Shown here in pieces: positions 1 to 7,912 of a stretch of DNA of 27,561 nt. The notes under the pieces were generated by a model, which had not been told where the DNA came from, did no database searches, and was given only the letters and a program-made list of their open reading frames with translations. The stretch covers positions 1-27,561 of the forward strand of contig JAFUQY010000209.1 of the NCBI GenBank assembly GCA_017472105.1. Reading direction: 5' to 3'. A program made the translations under genes and the position numbers. Position 1 is the stretch's first letter, and every line of letters starts with the position of its first letter. This DNA comes from Clostridia bacterium (lineage in GTDB: Bacteria > Bacillota_A > Clostridia > Oscillospirales > CAG-272).

Positions 1-450
1 ACGGACTACAAAACCTTATGCGCCCAGCTCACTTCCCTGATCCGCGGCGTGCCCCATGTCACCGCAAATCTCGCCAATGCGTCGGCTCTCCTGTACGATG
101 CCCTCGATGATCTCAACTGGGCTGGATTCTATCTCATGGAGGACGGCATTCTCGTGCTCGGACCGTTTCAGGGAAAGCCCGCCTGCATCGAAATCCCCGT
201 CGGAAAAGGCGTCTGCGGAACAGCTGTATCGCGCGGTGAGACGATGCTGGTGAAGAATGTCCACGAATTTCCCGGGCACATTGCCTGCGACGGCGCTTCC
301 AACTCGGAAATCGTGATTCCCATCCGGCGCGGCACGGAAATCATCGGTGTGCTCGATATCGACAGTCCTTCCCTCGCACGTTTTGACGAAGATGACCGCC
401 GCGGACTGGAAGCCTTCGTCCGGGTGCTGGAAGAGGAGATTTACGCATAA
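1..450 (+). CDS. msrC: Free methionine-(R)-sulfoxide reductase, GAF type (5' end outside window)
   Basis: The frame is open from base 1, so the start lies upstream of the window; the visible part is 149 residues. It is a GAF-domain protein of the fRMsr family, which reduces free methionine-(R)-sulfoxide in the cytosol as part of oxidative damage repair. Family signatures seen are NWAGFYL, then a Cys in KPACIEIPVGKGVCGTA (two Cys ten residues apart) and a third Cys in GHIACDGASNSEIVIPI. These match the three-Cys catalytic arrangement of the family, where the last is the attacking Cys. The C-terminus LEVLDIDSP-like strand followed by a final helix is normal. The gene ends just before a shared terminator and converges with the SGNH esterase gene. 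Identification is firm; the missing N-terminus is a window effect, not a truncation. Confidence 0.88.
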   Translation, partial: TDYKTLCAQLTSLIRGVPHVTANLANASALLYDALDDLNWAGFYLMEDGILVLGPFQGKPACIEIPVGKGVCGTAVSRGETMLVKNVHEFPGHIACDGASNSEIVIPIRRGTEIIGVLDIDSPSLARFDEDDRRGLEAFVRVLEEEIYA

Positions 451-451
451 C

Positions 452-498
452 AAAAAAGCTGCCGCAGGTCGGGTGTTCCGGTTTGCAGCAGCTTTTGT
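452..498. terminator. Bidirectional terminator between convergent genes
   Basis: AAAAGCTGC (454-462) pairs with GCAGCTTTT (488-496). After one C/A mismatch, GCA (464-466) pairs with TGC (484-486). The loop is 17 nt. A-rich and T-rich flanks on both sides let it serve both the fRMsr gene (+) and the SGNH gene (-). Confidence 0.8.
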
Positions 499-512
499 TG
501 TGTACAGGGAAA

Positions 513-1601
513 TCAGATTCCGTAGGAGCGTTCCATTGCGTGGCGGATGACCATACCGATGACCTGTGCCATGCGGACGAAGCCGAAATCGTTGGGATGA
601 ACGCCGTCGAGGGAGTGCTCGTACTGGTGATCCGATGCGAAGAAGCTCAGGCCGTCGATGAAGTAGACATTCTTGTCCCCTGCCGCGCGTGCCTTCAGGT
701 AGGATTCCATGATGATGTCGCGGCGCTGGAGGATGTGCTCCTGCTTGGTGGGATAGGTCCAGTAGTCGGGGCGCGTAATCATAATGTACGGCACATCGGG
801 GTTCTTTTCGCGGATGATTTCGTAGAAGGGATAGTGCGTGTTCCGCAGGTGATCGAGATTCGGTGCGTTGTGGTCGTAATCGCAGACGAAAACACTCATC
901 GGCAGCGTCGCCATCCACTTTGCAATCACGGGTTCACCCATCGCCATGCCGGAGAAGCCGATGTTGCGGAAGTCGATGTTCATGTCGCGGGAGATGATCG
1001 CGGGATAAATCGTGCCGGGACGGCTTGCCGCGGTGCCGTGAACAATGGACGAGCCGTAGAAAATCACGGGCTTGATGTCGCGGTAGGGTCTGGATGCGCC
1101 GATCTTTGCCTCCGGCTTGAGACCGATTTCCAGCGATTCGACCACGGCGTGCACCGGGAAATTGATGGTGTAGGAGCGCATGACATCCCCGTCAACGGGA
1201 ACGAGCGCTTCGTAGCTGTCGGTCATGTCGTAGGGCATCCGGAATTCCTTGATGAATCTGCTGCCGAATTCGCCTTCGGTGTAAAGGTCGAAGCCGGAGG
1301 TGGATACCAGATTCAGATGTGAGGAGCGTCCAACCACTCTGTATTTTGCGCGCACCGCAATATACGGAGAATCGGTGGAGAAACGCACACGTCCGCCCGC
1401 GGATTCACGGCTCAGCTTGTTGACGCCTTCGCTCGTCGCTTCTGCTACATCCGGCGGCAGACGACGAAAAAACGGCTCGGTCAGGGGTTCGTAAAAACCG
1501 TGCAGCGAGAAAGGCTCCTTCCGCACATCGTGCCAGAACACATCATAGCCGCTGATACTCTCCACAAGCATGTTTTTGTCAATGTTGATATAGGATTCCA
1601 T
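513..1601 (-). CDS. SGNH/GDSL-type esterase with N-terminal GxDLY domain
   Basis: 362 residues. The N-terminal half (about 1-170) is a beta-rich domain containing GFDLY (103-107), the hallmark of the GxDLY domain that precedes Lipase_GDSL_3 esterases. The C-terminal half is an SGNH hydrolase: YGSSIVHG (182-189, nucleophile expected at Ser185), FSGMAMG (216-222), the Asn-containing DYDHNAPN (241-248) and the catalytic DGVHPND (332-338). The classical GDS is GSS here, which is usual for this subfamily. Such enzymes typically remove acyl groups from glycans; no signal peptide is seen, so it should act in the cytoplasm. It is the last gene of the GH43 operon, 20 nt after the second GH43-like gene, and has a clear AAGGAG ribosome site 9 nt before the ATG. 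An acetyl-xylan or similar glycan esterase role is inferred from the neighbours. Confidence 0.85.
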   Translation of the reverse strand: MESYINIDKNMLVESISGYDVFWHDVRKEPFSLHGFYEPLTEPFFRRLPPDVAEATSEGVNKLSRESAGGRVRFSTDSPYIAVRAKYRVVGRSSHLNLVSTSGFDLYTEGEFGSRFIKEFRMPYDMTDSYEALVPVDGDVMRSYTINFPVHAVVESLEIGLKPEAKIGASRPYRDIKPVIFYGSSIVHGTAASRPGTIYPAIISRDMNIDFRNIGFSGMAMGEPVIAKWMATLPMSVFVCDYDHNAPNLDHLRNTHYPFYEIIREKNPDVPYIMITRPDYWTYPTKQEHILQRRDIIMESYLKARAAGDKNVYFIDGLSFFASDHQYEHSLDGVHPNDFGFVRMAQVIGMVIRHAMERSYGI

Positions 1602-1621
1602 AAAACTGTCTCCTTGGGATA

Positions 1622-2521
1622 TTATTTACCGAAATGTGCCGCCAGACGGTCGTATTCCTCATCCGTGATGGGAAGAATGCCGCCGTGGCGTTTTTTCAGT
1701 CCGCCGAGACTGTACGCTTCGGGCTTGAGAATCGTGAAATCGACCGTTCCGAGATCGGGAGTCGTCATCGGAAGATAGCCCTTGCCGGAGCCGAACTGAT
1801 CGGCAACCAGACACCATGTTCCGTCGGGAAGGCGGTATCCCTCGGGACCTTCAACCCATTCGAGCGTTTCCAGCGTCGCGGACTGCACCGGTGCAAATTC
1901 GCCGAGAAGCCTGTCTGACACTTCCATAATCAGGCGCTTTGTCGTCTCGTCCTTGGAAATGCGGTAATACTTTCCGTCGGATTCGAGAATCGTCGTGTCG
2001 ATGACATGGTTTTTACGCTCGATGTAAAGCTGCGTCGGCGTGAATTCGCGGAAATCCTTCGTGTATGCCGCGTAGATCCGCTGTTTCGGATGCTCGTCCC
2101 CTTCCGCCTTCACCATGGATGCGAAGAAGACGAAAAACGCTTCCTTTTCGCTGTCGTAAACCGCTTCCGGTGCCCAGACACATCCGGCTTCCGGGATTCC
2201 CACCGTGATGGCGCGTTCTTCGCTCCAGTGGATCAGGTCGTCGGATTCCCATACCACGAGATCCCGGCTTCCGTCGAACTGTGCCGCACCCCAGCCGAGT
2301 CCCGCTTCGATCCGCAGGTCGGTTGCGATGATGTAGACGCGTCCGGTCTTCGGGTCACGCACCGGGAACGGGTCACGCACGCCCTTCATGCCGACGGAAG
2401 ACTTCAGCACGGGAGTTTCGGAGAGATCTGTCCAGTGAAGTCCGTCGCGGCTGAGTGCAAGGTAAATCTGCTCGCCGTCCTTATGTTCGCCCGTGAAATG
2501 TACGAATAAATATCCTGCCAT
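1622..2521 (-). CDS. GH43-like five-bladed propeller glycosidase
   Basis: 299 residues from the ATG at 2521. This start is preferred over a longer frame reaching 2545 because AAGGAG lies 7-8 nt upstream and the longer form would overlap the preceding gene. Propeller signatures of glycoside hydrolase family 43 are visible: VRDPFPVRD (Asp50), WAPEAVYD, VIDTTILES (Asp175), WVEGPEGYR (Glu224) and a C-terminal RHGGILPIT. Asp50, Asp175 and Glu224 are the probable base, pKa modulator and acid, although their spacing differs from the first GH43 gene. No signal peptide, so it is predicted cytoplasmic. It sits 10 nt after the first GH43 gene and 20 nt before the SGNH esterase. Substrate is not readable from sequence; arabinose- or xylose-containing oligosaccharides are the usual choice for the family. 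Confidence 0.75.
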   Translation of the reverse strand: MAGYLFVHFTGEHKDGEQIYLALSRDGLHWTDLSETPVLKSSVGMKGVRDPFPVRDPKTGRVYIIATDLRIEAGLGWGAAQFDGSRDLVVWESDDLIHWSEERAITVGIPEAGCVWAPEAVYDSEKEAFFVFFASMVKAEGDEHPKQRIYAAYTKDFREFTPTQLYIERKNHVIDTTILESDGKYYRISKDETTKRLIMEVSDRLLGEFAPVQSATLETLEWVEGPEGYRLPDGTWCLVADQFGSGKGYLPMTTPDLGTVDFTILKPEAYSLGGLKKRHGGILPITDEEYDRLAAHFGK

Positions 2522-2531
2522 ACTGTTCTCC

Positions 2532-3434
2532 TTATCTGAATACAACCGGCTTCATCATGCCGTTTTCGTCGAAATGCAGCTCTTCGAGGCAGACCTCGCG
2601 GTTGAAGCCGTTGCAGCCCGCGTACTTCTCCGACGGTGTGCCGAAGCGATGATGCGCGATGTAGTAAACATCCTCGTCGGGTTCCCTGAAGATGCAGTGA
2701 TGTCCGGTGCCGAGAATGTCACGGGATGCGTCCTTGGAGAGGATGGTATAGTGCGACGTGATCGGACCGTACAGGCTGTCGGAGGTGCCGTAATTGACGT
2801 GGTAATCCGGGGAGCGGGTGTCGTTGCAGGACCACGTGAAGTGATACACGCCGCCGCGCTTCTGTACATCAATCGCTTCGCAGAATTCGTGTGCGCCCTC
2901 GATGTTTTTCAGCGTTCCCGGTACGACATGGCAGAGATCGTCCGTGAGCTTGCAGATTGCCGCGCGTCCGTTGCCGAAGAGGAGGTACACGTCATCCCCT
3001 TCCGCGTAGACCGACGGGTCGATGGTCTGTCCCATCCGCACACCGGCTTCCCGGCACATCTCCATCGTCATGATCGGCTCGTCCATGGCAGTGAATCCCT
3101 CCGTGGGAGAATCACTGACCGCAGCACCGATGCAGGAGACGCCGTCCGCACGCTTCGCGCAGAAGTAGAAATAGAATTTTCCGTTCCGCTCAAACATCGC
3201 CGGTGCCCATGCGGAGCCGATTGCCCACGGTACCTGCTCGGATGCGACGTCCACGATGATGCCCTCGTCGGTCCATGTGTTCAGATCCTGGGAGGAAAAC
3301 GCATGGAACACCGTGCCCGACCAGCTGACGAATCCGTCGGATGTGGGATAGATGTAGTATTTTCCGTTGTACTTAATCATGCTGGGGTCGGCGTAAAGTC
3401 CCTTCAGTACGGGATTCTGTACGTTGAGTTTCAT
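2532..3434 (-). CDS. Glycoside hydrolase family 43 (beta-xylosidase/alpha-arabinofuranosidase type)
   Basis: 300 residues, a single GH43 catalytic propeller with no extra carbohydrate-binding domain and no signal peptide. The three catalytic carboxylates are recognisable: Asp16 in YADPSMI (base), Asp139 in TIDPSVY (pKa modulator) and Glu186 in FCEAIDVQKRGGVYHF (acid). The late-blade motif LGTGHHCIF (241-249) is also typical. It is the first gene of a three-gene minus-strand operon with a second GH43-like enzyme and an SGNH esterase, a set suited to finishing off an acylated pentose oligosaccharide inside the cell. Transcription should start near 3457 from a TTGATT-17-TATAAT promoter in the symmetric divergent region. 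The ribosome site is AAAGGA about 10-12 nt before the ATG. Confidence 0.88.
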   Translation of the reverse strand: MKLNVQNPVLKGLYADPSMIKYNGKYYIYPTSDGFVSWSGTVFHAFSSQDLNTWTDEGIIVDVASEQVPWAIGSAWAPAMFERNGKFYFYFCAKRADGVSCIGAAVSDSPTEGFTAMDEPIMTMEMCREAGVRMGQTIDPSVYAEGDDVYLLFGNGRAAICKLTDDLCHVVPGTLKNIEGAHEFCEAIDVQKRGGVYHFTWSCNDTRSPDYHVNYGTSDSLYGPITSHYTILSKDASRDILGTGHHCIFREPDEDVYYIAHHRFGTPSEKYAGCNGFNREVCLEELHFDENGMMKPVVFR

Positions 3435-3463
3435 AAATGCAGTGTCCTTTCGATTTTTTCTTC

Positions 3464-3492
3464 ATTATATAACAAAACCGCCGTGAAATCAA
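3464..3492 (-). promoter_or_regulatory. Promoter of the GH43-GH43-SGNH operon
   Basis: On the minus strand, -35 TTGATT (3492-3487), a 17-nt spacer and a perfect -10 TATAAT (3469-3464). The predicted start is near 3457, giving a leader of about 23 nt before the ATG at 3434. Confidence 0.8.
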
Positions 3493-3534
3493 CAGAATGC
3501 GGAAATTTTGCTCAATCTGTTGATTCAGCGGCGG
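3478..3534. repeat. Symmetric inverted repeat between divergent promoters (candidate operator)
   Basis: Perfect 10-bp arms AATCAACAGA (3487-3496) and TCTGTTGATT (3516-3525) are separated by 19 nt. Outside them, equally spaced, lie CCGCCG (3478-3483) and CGGCGG (3529-3534). The arms contain the -35 hexamers of both divergent promoters, and the -10 boxes are also at mirror positions around base 3506. A regulator bound here would control both operons. Binding is inference; the symmetry is directly visible. Confidence 0.7.
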
Positions 3535-3548
3535 ATTTCGGGTATAAT
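3520..3548 (+). promoter_or_regulatory. Promoter of the DUF2809/nitrilase-GDPD operon
   Basis: -35 TTGATT (3520-3525), a 17-nt spacer and a perfect -10 TATAAT (3543-3548). The predicted start near 3555 leaves GGAGG (3570-3574) inside the transcript, which supports the ATG at 3580 rather than 3559. Confidence 0.82.
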
Positions 3549-3579
3549 GGAGGCAGAAATGAACCATACGGAGGATTCC

Positions 3580-3966
3580 ATGATGTACAGGAAACAACGG
3601 CTGGCGTATCTTCTTGCGTTTCTCGCAGTTTTCGCGATTGAAGTCTGCATTGCCCTTTTCGTCCGCGATGATTTCATCCGTCCCTACGGCGGAGATGTGC
3701 TGGTGACGGTGCTGATCTGCTGTTTTGTGCGGATCTTCTTCCCCGTCGGCGCGAAGCTCATCCCGGTGTGGGTATTCCTTTTTGCCGCCGCCGTGGAGAT
3801 CGGGCAGTATTTCGATTTCGTTGCCCTGCTCGGTCTCGGGGACAGCCGCTTCTTCCGCATCCTTCTCGGCAGTACGTTCTCGTGGGCGGATCTCGTCTGC
3901 TATGCCGCCGGATGTCTGATTTTCGCCGTGACGGAATTCCTCATTCTCCACAGAAAGCAGGTATGA
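3580..3966 (+). CDS. DUF2809 family membrane protein
   Basis: 128 residues from the ATG at 3580, with GGAGG 5 nt upstream. An in-frame ATG at 3559 also has a GGAGG, but that one would lie before the predicted transcription start; the next codon (3583) is also ATG. Most of the protein is hydrophobic, with about four membrane segments. The RDDFIRPYGGDVLVTVLI stretch between segments one and two and the later WADLVCYAAGC are characteristic of DUF2809, a small integral membrane family of unknown function. The stop overlaps the start of the nitrilase-GDPD gene (ATGA at 3963-3966), so the two are translationally coupled. Family membership is confident; function is unknown. Confidence 0.85.
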   Translation: MMYRKQRLAYLLAFLAVFAIEVCIALFVRDDFIRPYGGDVLVTVLICCFVRIFFPVGAKLIPVWVFLFAAAVEIGQYFDFVALLGLGDSRFFRILLGSTFSWADLVCYAAGCLIFAVTEFLILHRKQV

Positions 3967-5585
3967 CTATGAAAGTATGTGTGATTCAGCCTCATTATTC
4001 GACGGATTTTGCCGACGCCGACCGGTGTTTTGAGGATCAGCTTGCCCTTCTCGCGCAGTGTGACGACAGCATGGATCTCATCGTCTGTCCGGAAGCGGCG
4101 GATGTTCCCGTGCTCTCGAAGGAGGCGGAGAAATTCCACACCTGTCTCGCACGGTATCACGACCGAATGCTGGAAGCCGCACGCGAAACCGCAGTCCGCT
4201 GTCACGCCATGGTGTTCATCTGCGGGTATGATCCGTCCGTTGAGCCCGGGGATCACTGCGGATGGCGCAACACGACCTTCGCCTTTGACCGGGACGGAAA
4301 CATCGCCGGAAAATACAACAAACAGCACCTGACGCCCGGAGAATCCGCAAGCCGGCATCTCGATGACGCATACTCCTTCCGCTTCACACCTGTGACCGTC
4401 GTGGAAATGGAAGGGCTGCGGTTCGGATTTCTGACCTGCTACGACTTCTACTTCTACGAAAACTTCCCGCAGCTTGCCCGGCAGAAGCTCGATTTCATCA
4501 TCGGATGCTCGCATCAGCGCTCGGATACGCACGAAGCTCTTGCTCTGATGACGCGGTTCTGTGCTTACAACACCAACACATACGTCGTCCGCTCGTCCGT
4601 GAGCATGGATGAATCTTCCGGCATCGGCGGATGCAGCATGATTGTCGCCCCGGACAGCACGGTTCTCGCGAATCTGTACAGCGAGGTCGGCATCGCATCG
4701 GCGGAACTGGATCCCACGAAGAAATATTACAAGCCCGCCGGCTACGGAAATCCCCCGTCCGCACATCACGAATACATCGAAAAGGGACGCCGCCCGTGGA
4801 AATACCGCCCCGCAGGTCCGTCGGTGATCCGCAAAGATGACGCACTTCCCTACCCGAGAGTCTGTGCGCACCGCGGATTCTCGACTGCCGCTCCGGAAAA
4901 CAGCATGCCCGCCTTCGGTGCCGCCGCTGCGCTCGGTGCGGAAGAGATCGAATTTGACCTCTGGTACACCACCGACGGCGAGATTGTGTCCATCCACGAC
5001 CGGAATCTCGACCGTGTCTCCGACGGTACGGGACGTGTGGACGAGAAAACCTACGCGGAACTGCTCGGATACAATTTCGGCGTGCATCACAAGGCATACG
5101 ACGGTCTGAAAATCCTGCGGTTTGAGGAAATTCTCGCGCAGTTTGCGTGCCGTGTTGTGATGAACATTCATCTGAAAACGCCGTCGAACAAAGTGCCGTG
5201 GGACGAAGCGATGCTCTGCAAAGTGATCCGCCTCATCGACGACTACGACTGCCGCGATCACGTGTATTTCATGACCGGAAACGAGGTCGTGCTCGATCAG
5301 CTCCGGCGTCTTGCTCCCGATATCACGCGGTGCGCGGGCGGAGGTGACGATTCCTGGGCGATTGTGGACCGGGCTCTGGCGTATGACTGCAAGAAAGTCC
5401 AGCTCGTCAAGGGCAAATTCAATCAGGAGATGATCGACCGCGCGCACGAAAACGGCATCCGCTGCAACGTGTTCTGGTCGGACGATCCTGAGGAAACCCG
5501 CCGCTATCTCGACATGGGCATCGACTGCATCCTCGCGAACGATTATCTGAAAATTGCAGATACCGTGAAGGATTACACAAAATAA
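3963..5585 (+). CDS. Two-domain fusion: nitrilase-superfamily amidase + glycerophosphodiester phosphodiesterase
   Basis: 540 residues. Residues 3-280 are a carbon-nitrogen hydrolase: the Glu-Lys-Cys triad is seen as Glu44 (CPEAAD), Lys120 (KYNKQHLTPGE) and Cys159 (LTCYDFYFYE). Residues 297-540 are a GDPD barrel: CAHRGFSTAAPENSMPAF (His303, Arg304, Glu312, Asn313), EFDLWYTTDGEIVSIHD (Glu330, Asp332, His345, Asp346) and a C-terminal MGIDCILANDY. In the usual NIExK metal-binding strand the Glu is replaced: NIHLK, His403. The first half would hydrolyse an amide or nitrile; the second a glycerophosphodiester to sn-glycerol-3-phosphate and an alcohol. No signal peptide. The start at 3963 overlaps the DUF2809 stop; a second in-frame ATG at 3969 is possible. 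Domain identity is secure; the joint substrate is unknown. Confidence 0.88.
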   Translation: MTMKVCVIQPHYSTDFADADRCFEDQLALLAQCDDSMDLIVCPEAADVPVLSKEAEKFHTCLARYHDRMLEAARETAVRCHAMVFICGYDPSVEPGDHCGWRNTTFAFDRDGNIAGKYNKQHLTPGESASRHLDDAYSFRFTPVTVVEMEGLRFGFLTCYDFYFYENFPQLARQKLDFIIGCSHQRSDTHEALALMTRFCAYNTNTYVVRSSVSMDESSGIGGCSMIVAPDSTVLANLYSEVGIASAELDPTKKYYKPAGYGNPPSAHHEYIEKGRRPWKYRPAGPSVIRKDDALPYPRVCAHRGFSTAAPENSMPAFGAAAALGAEEIEFDLWYTTDGEIVSIHDRNLDRVSDGTGRVDEKTYAELLGYNFGVHHKAYDGLKILRFEEILAQFACRVVMNIHLKTPSNKVPWDEAMLCKVIRLIDDYDCRDHVYFMTGNEVVLDQLRRLAPDITRCAGGGDDSWAIVDRALAYDCKKVQLVKGKFNQEMIDRAHENGIRCNVFWSDDPEETRRYLDMGIDCILANDYLKIADTVKDYTK

Positions 5586-5587
5586 CG

Positions 5588-5625
5588 CAAAAAAACAGGT
5601 ATGACGAATCGTACCTGTTTTTTCG
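5588..5625. terminator. Bidirectional terminator
   Basis: AAAAAACAGGTA (5590-5601) pairs with TACCTGTTTTTT (5612-5623) around a 10-nt loop. The A and T tracts serve the nitrilase-GDPD gene (+) and the glycyl radical enzyme gene (-), which ends at 5632. Confidence 0.85.
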
Positions 5626-5631
5626 TTTGTC

Positions 5632-7860
5632 TTATTCCGCCATTTCCTCACGCCGGATGATGTCGTCCTGCGCGCGCTTGACCATGTCGACGAAGACCGC
5701 GGAGTAGCCGGTGATCCGCACGGTGAGGTCACGGTGTGCATCCGGGTTGATCTGTGCGTCGCGGAGCTGATTGACGTCCACGGCAGTGAGCTGAACCTGT
5801 AAGCCGCCCATGTCGAAGTAGCCGCCGATGATTGCCGCGAGCTTATCAAGCCCTTCCTCACCCGCAAACGCCTTCGGCTGGATGGAGATATTCTGCGCGC
5901 CCGCCATGATGCGTTCAAACGGAATGGATGCCATCGAGCAGAGACGCGCCGTCAGACCGCCCGTCGAGGAACCGACCGCGGGAGCGCAGTTCTGTGCCAG
6001 CGGAACACCCTTGCGCCGTCCGTCGGGAGTTGCACCCATCTTCTGTCCGTACAGATGACCGTTGTCGGATTCCATGGAATGATGCACCAGACATCTCGGA
6101 ATCACGGGCAGATCGTCCGGCAGCTCGTATTCCCCGATTTTCGGCAGGATTTCCTCCGCCTTCGCGTTGACGATATCCGTGAACCGGTACATCATTTTTT
6201 TCGCGTGTTCATTGGCAATGGGATCGTCGCTTCCGAGCTTCGGCTGTTTTCTGCACAGCGCCAGCTCGACGGGATAACCTTCGTAATCCGCTTCCACAGC
6301 TTCCATGAGATGTGCCAGCGTCATCTTCTTCTGCTTGACAACCAGCTCGTCAATGGCAGTGACCACGTCCACGTAGGATGCATACGAGCAGTAACCCACC
6401 ATGGAGCAGTGATACTTCGCGCCGTAACCCCAGTAGGAGGTGGCGGTTTCGATGGTGTCGCGGTAGAAGCAGTCGGTCATTTCCAGATGACAGCTCGGAT
6501 GCTGCATGTGCTGGAGGAACCGGGTGCGGTGATCCGTGAGGATATTGGTGGCATGGTTTCGGATGATTTCATCGCCAAGATTGTAGAGATCTTCCGTGGA
6601 GGACGGCTCGAATCCTTCCGCCACCCATTTTCTCAGCGCTTCCATATAGGGAATCAGAATGGCAATGCCGCCGTAGGAGTAAAGATTGTTGATGCCGGCG
6701 AGGGTGGGATGGTTGCATCCGAAATGCTCGAACGCGAACGCATCCTCGGGATCGGCACCGGAGCGGAGGTAGGAGGAAATATTGTCCTCTTCGTTGTAAA
6801 CCATCAGCGAGGAGCTCTGCCGCATCTTGTCGCAGATAATTCTCCAGAATTCGGGGCATTTCGTCTGCATTTCGGGAGCATAGCGCACTTCGATGACGGG
6901 ATTCTTGAAGCGCGGCACGATCATTTCGGCGAAAATCTTCGTGATTTCCCCGTTGAGATACGTTCCGTCGGGTCGTCTGCCGCCGATGAGGAGGTACTGG
7001 GGCGCGTCGTAGCAGAGGTTTCTGTCCCAACCGGTGGATTTTGTGGGATCGCCGCCCGAGAGCTGGTGTTCGCCGCGTCCGTTGATGAGATTGTTCTTGC
7101 AGTAGTAGTCCAGCACAAGCAGGCGTGCGTCATCCGCTGTCAGTCTGCCGGCTGCGATGTCGTCGTTGTAGAGTTTTTCGAGCGCAAGGTCCATGCGTCC
7201 GTAGGTCAGTGTGGGATTCGCCGCCAGATAGCCGCAGTAAACCACCTGCACCATCCAGTAGGTCTGAAGTCCTTCGCGGAAGGTGCGCGGCTCGTGCTTC
7301 AGCATTTCTTCGCAGACATCCGCGGCTTCGTCCAGACCGGCTTCGCGTGCGGCATCGGCATAGCGCTTTGTGTAGAGCAGGAGGGCATCGTAAACCAGAA
7401 TCGCACCTTCAAGGAAGTCGAGCTTTCTCTGTTCCGATCCCTTGGCACGGTGTCTCTCGAGGGACTCCACGGCGCGCTGTCTCAGACCCGGCAGACCGTA
7501 TTTCACCAGATCCCACCACCACCATGACCGGTGACCGCCGTCCGTGACCCAGCCCGGTCTTGCAGCATTTCCGCGCACGGTGTTGAAGAATGCCTCTTCC
7601 TCGTCGGTCAGCACCTTTTCGGGAACGCGTCCGAGGATGAGGTCGGTCTTTTCCACAGGTACCTGACAGCTGCCGAGAACATAGTTCAGACCGTTGCCGT
7701 ATTTGAGCGGCTGCGGAAGTTCCGCGAATTTCACGTCCGCTTCGTGGAACAGCCGGATGCGCTCAAAGGTCGTGGACGGAACGGGCTTCTCGGTCAGATT
7801 CCAGATCGCCTCGTTCACGATGATTTCCTTCAGTTTTTCGGGAGTTTCGTTCAGTTTCAT
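5632..7860 (-). CDS. Glycyl radical enzyme (PFL-like family), reaction unassigned
   Basis: 742 residues, a PFL domain (about 1-600) followed by the glycine radical domain. The radical Gly718 is in VRITGYSA (714-721), and the active-site Cys382 is in EHFGCNHPTLAG. Known diol, choline and hydroxyproline enzymes carry GCVEP with a Glu two residues after the Cys, and pyruvate formate-lyase has adjacent Cys residues; here the context is Cys-Asn-His-Pro. A WWWW run (113-116) and a Trp/Tyr-rich N-terminal part are also notable. The enzyme should be cytoplasmic, oxygen-sensitive and activated by the AdoMet enzyme encoded 52 nt upstream. No microcompartment shell genes are nearby. Ribosome site GAGG lies 5-6 nt before the ATG. 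Family membership is certain; the substrate cannot be read from sequence. Confidence 0.9.
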   Translation of the reverse strand: MKLNETPEKLKEIIVNEAIWNLTEKPVPSTTFERIRLFHEADVKFAELPQPLKYGNGLNYVLGSCQVPVEKTDLILGRVPEKVLTDEEEAFFNTVRGNAARPGWVTDGGHRSWWWWDLVKYGLPGLRQRAVESLERHRAKGSEQRKLDFLEGAILVYDALLLYTKRYADAAREAGLDEAADVCEEMLKHEPRTFREGLQTYWMVQVVYCGYLAANPTLTYGRMDLALEKLYNDDIAAGRLTADDARLLVLDYYCKNNLINGRGEHQLSGGDPTKSTGWDRNLCYDAPQYLLIGGRRPDGTYLNGEITKIFAEMIVPRFKNPVIEVRYAPEMQTKCPEFWRIICDKMRQSSSLMVYNEEDNISSYLRSGADPEDAFAFEHFGCNHPTLAGINNLYSYGGIAILIPYMEALRKWVAEGFEPSSTEDLYNLGDEIIRNHATNILTDHRTRFLQHMQHPSCHLEMTDCFYRDTIETATSYWGYGAKYHCSMVGYCSYASYVDVVTAIDELVVKQKKMTLAHLMEAVEADYEGYPVELALCRKQPKLGSDDPIANEHAKKMMYRFTDIVNAKAEEILPKIGEYELPDDLPVIPRCLVHHSMESDNGHLYGQKMGATPDGRRKGVPLAQNCAPAVGSSTGGLTARLCSMASIPFERIMAGAQNISIQPKAFAGEEGLDKLAAIIGGYFDMGGLQVQLTAVDVNQLRDAQINPDAHRDLTVRITGYSAVFVDMVKRAQDDIIRREEMAE

Positions 7861-7912
7861 AGCGGCCTCACTTTCGCTGTGTCAGCATCTATTGAAATTT
7901 ATTATGTTTTCA

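Noticed and set aside
2521..2545. Longer start for the second GH43-like protein (at 2545)
   Set aside because: It would overlap the preceding gene's end by 14 nt and has no ribosome site, whereas ATG at 2521 has AAGGAG at proper distance.
3487..3525. Inverted repeats as the borders of an invertible (phase-variable) promoter
   Set aside because: The segment between the perfect arms is only 19 nt and contains no promoter; both promoters lie across the arms. No invertase gene is present. A symmetric operator or duplicated promoter fits better.
3900..5918. 672-residue open frame on the minus strand opposite the nitrilase-GDPD gene
   Set aside because: It is the complement-strand shadow of a GC-biased coding region, crosses a bidirectional terminator, has an Arg/Ser/His-rich low-sense composition and shows no domain. 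Similar long antisense frames (for example 6055-7527, 15505-17097, 17551-18906, 26395-27414) were dropped for the same reason.
5632..7860. Assignment as pyruvate formate-lyase, choline trimethylamine-lyase or a diol dehydratase
   Set aside because: No adjacent Cys-Cys pair and no GCVEP motif; the active-site loop is GCNHP, and no microcompartment genes are nearby.
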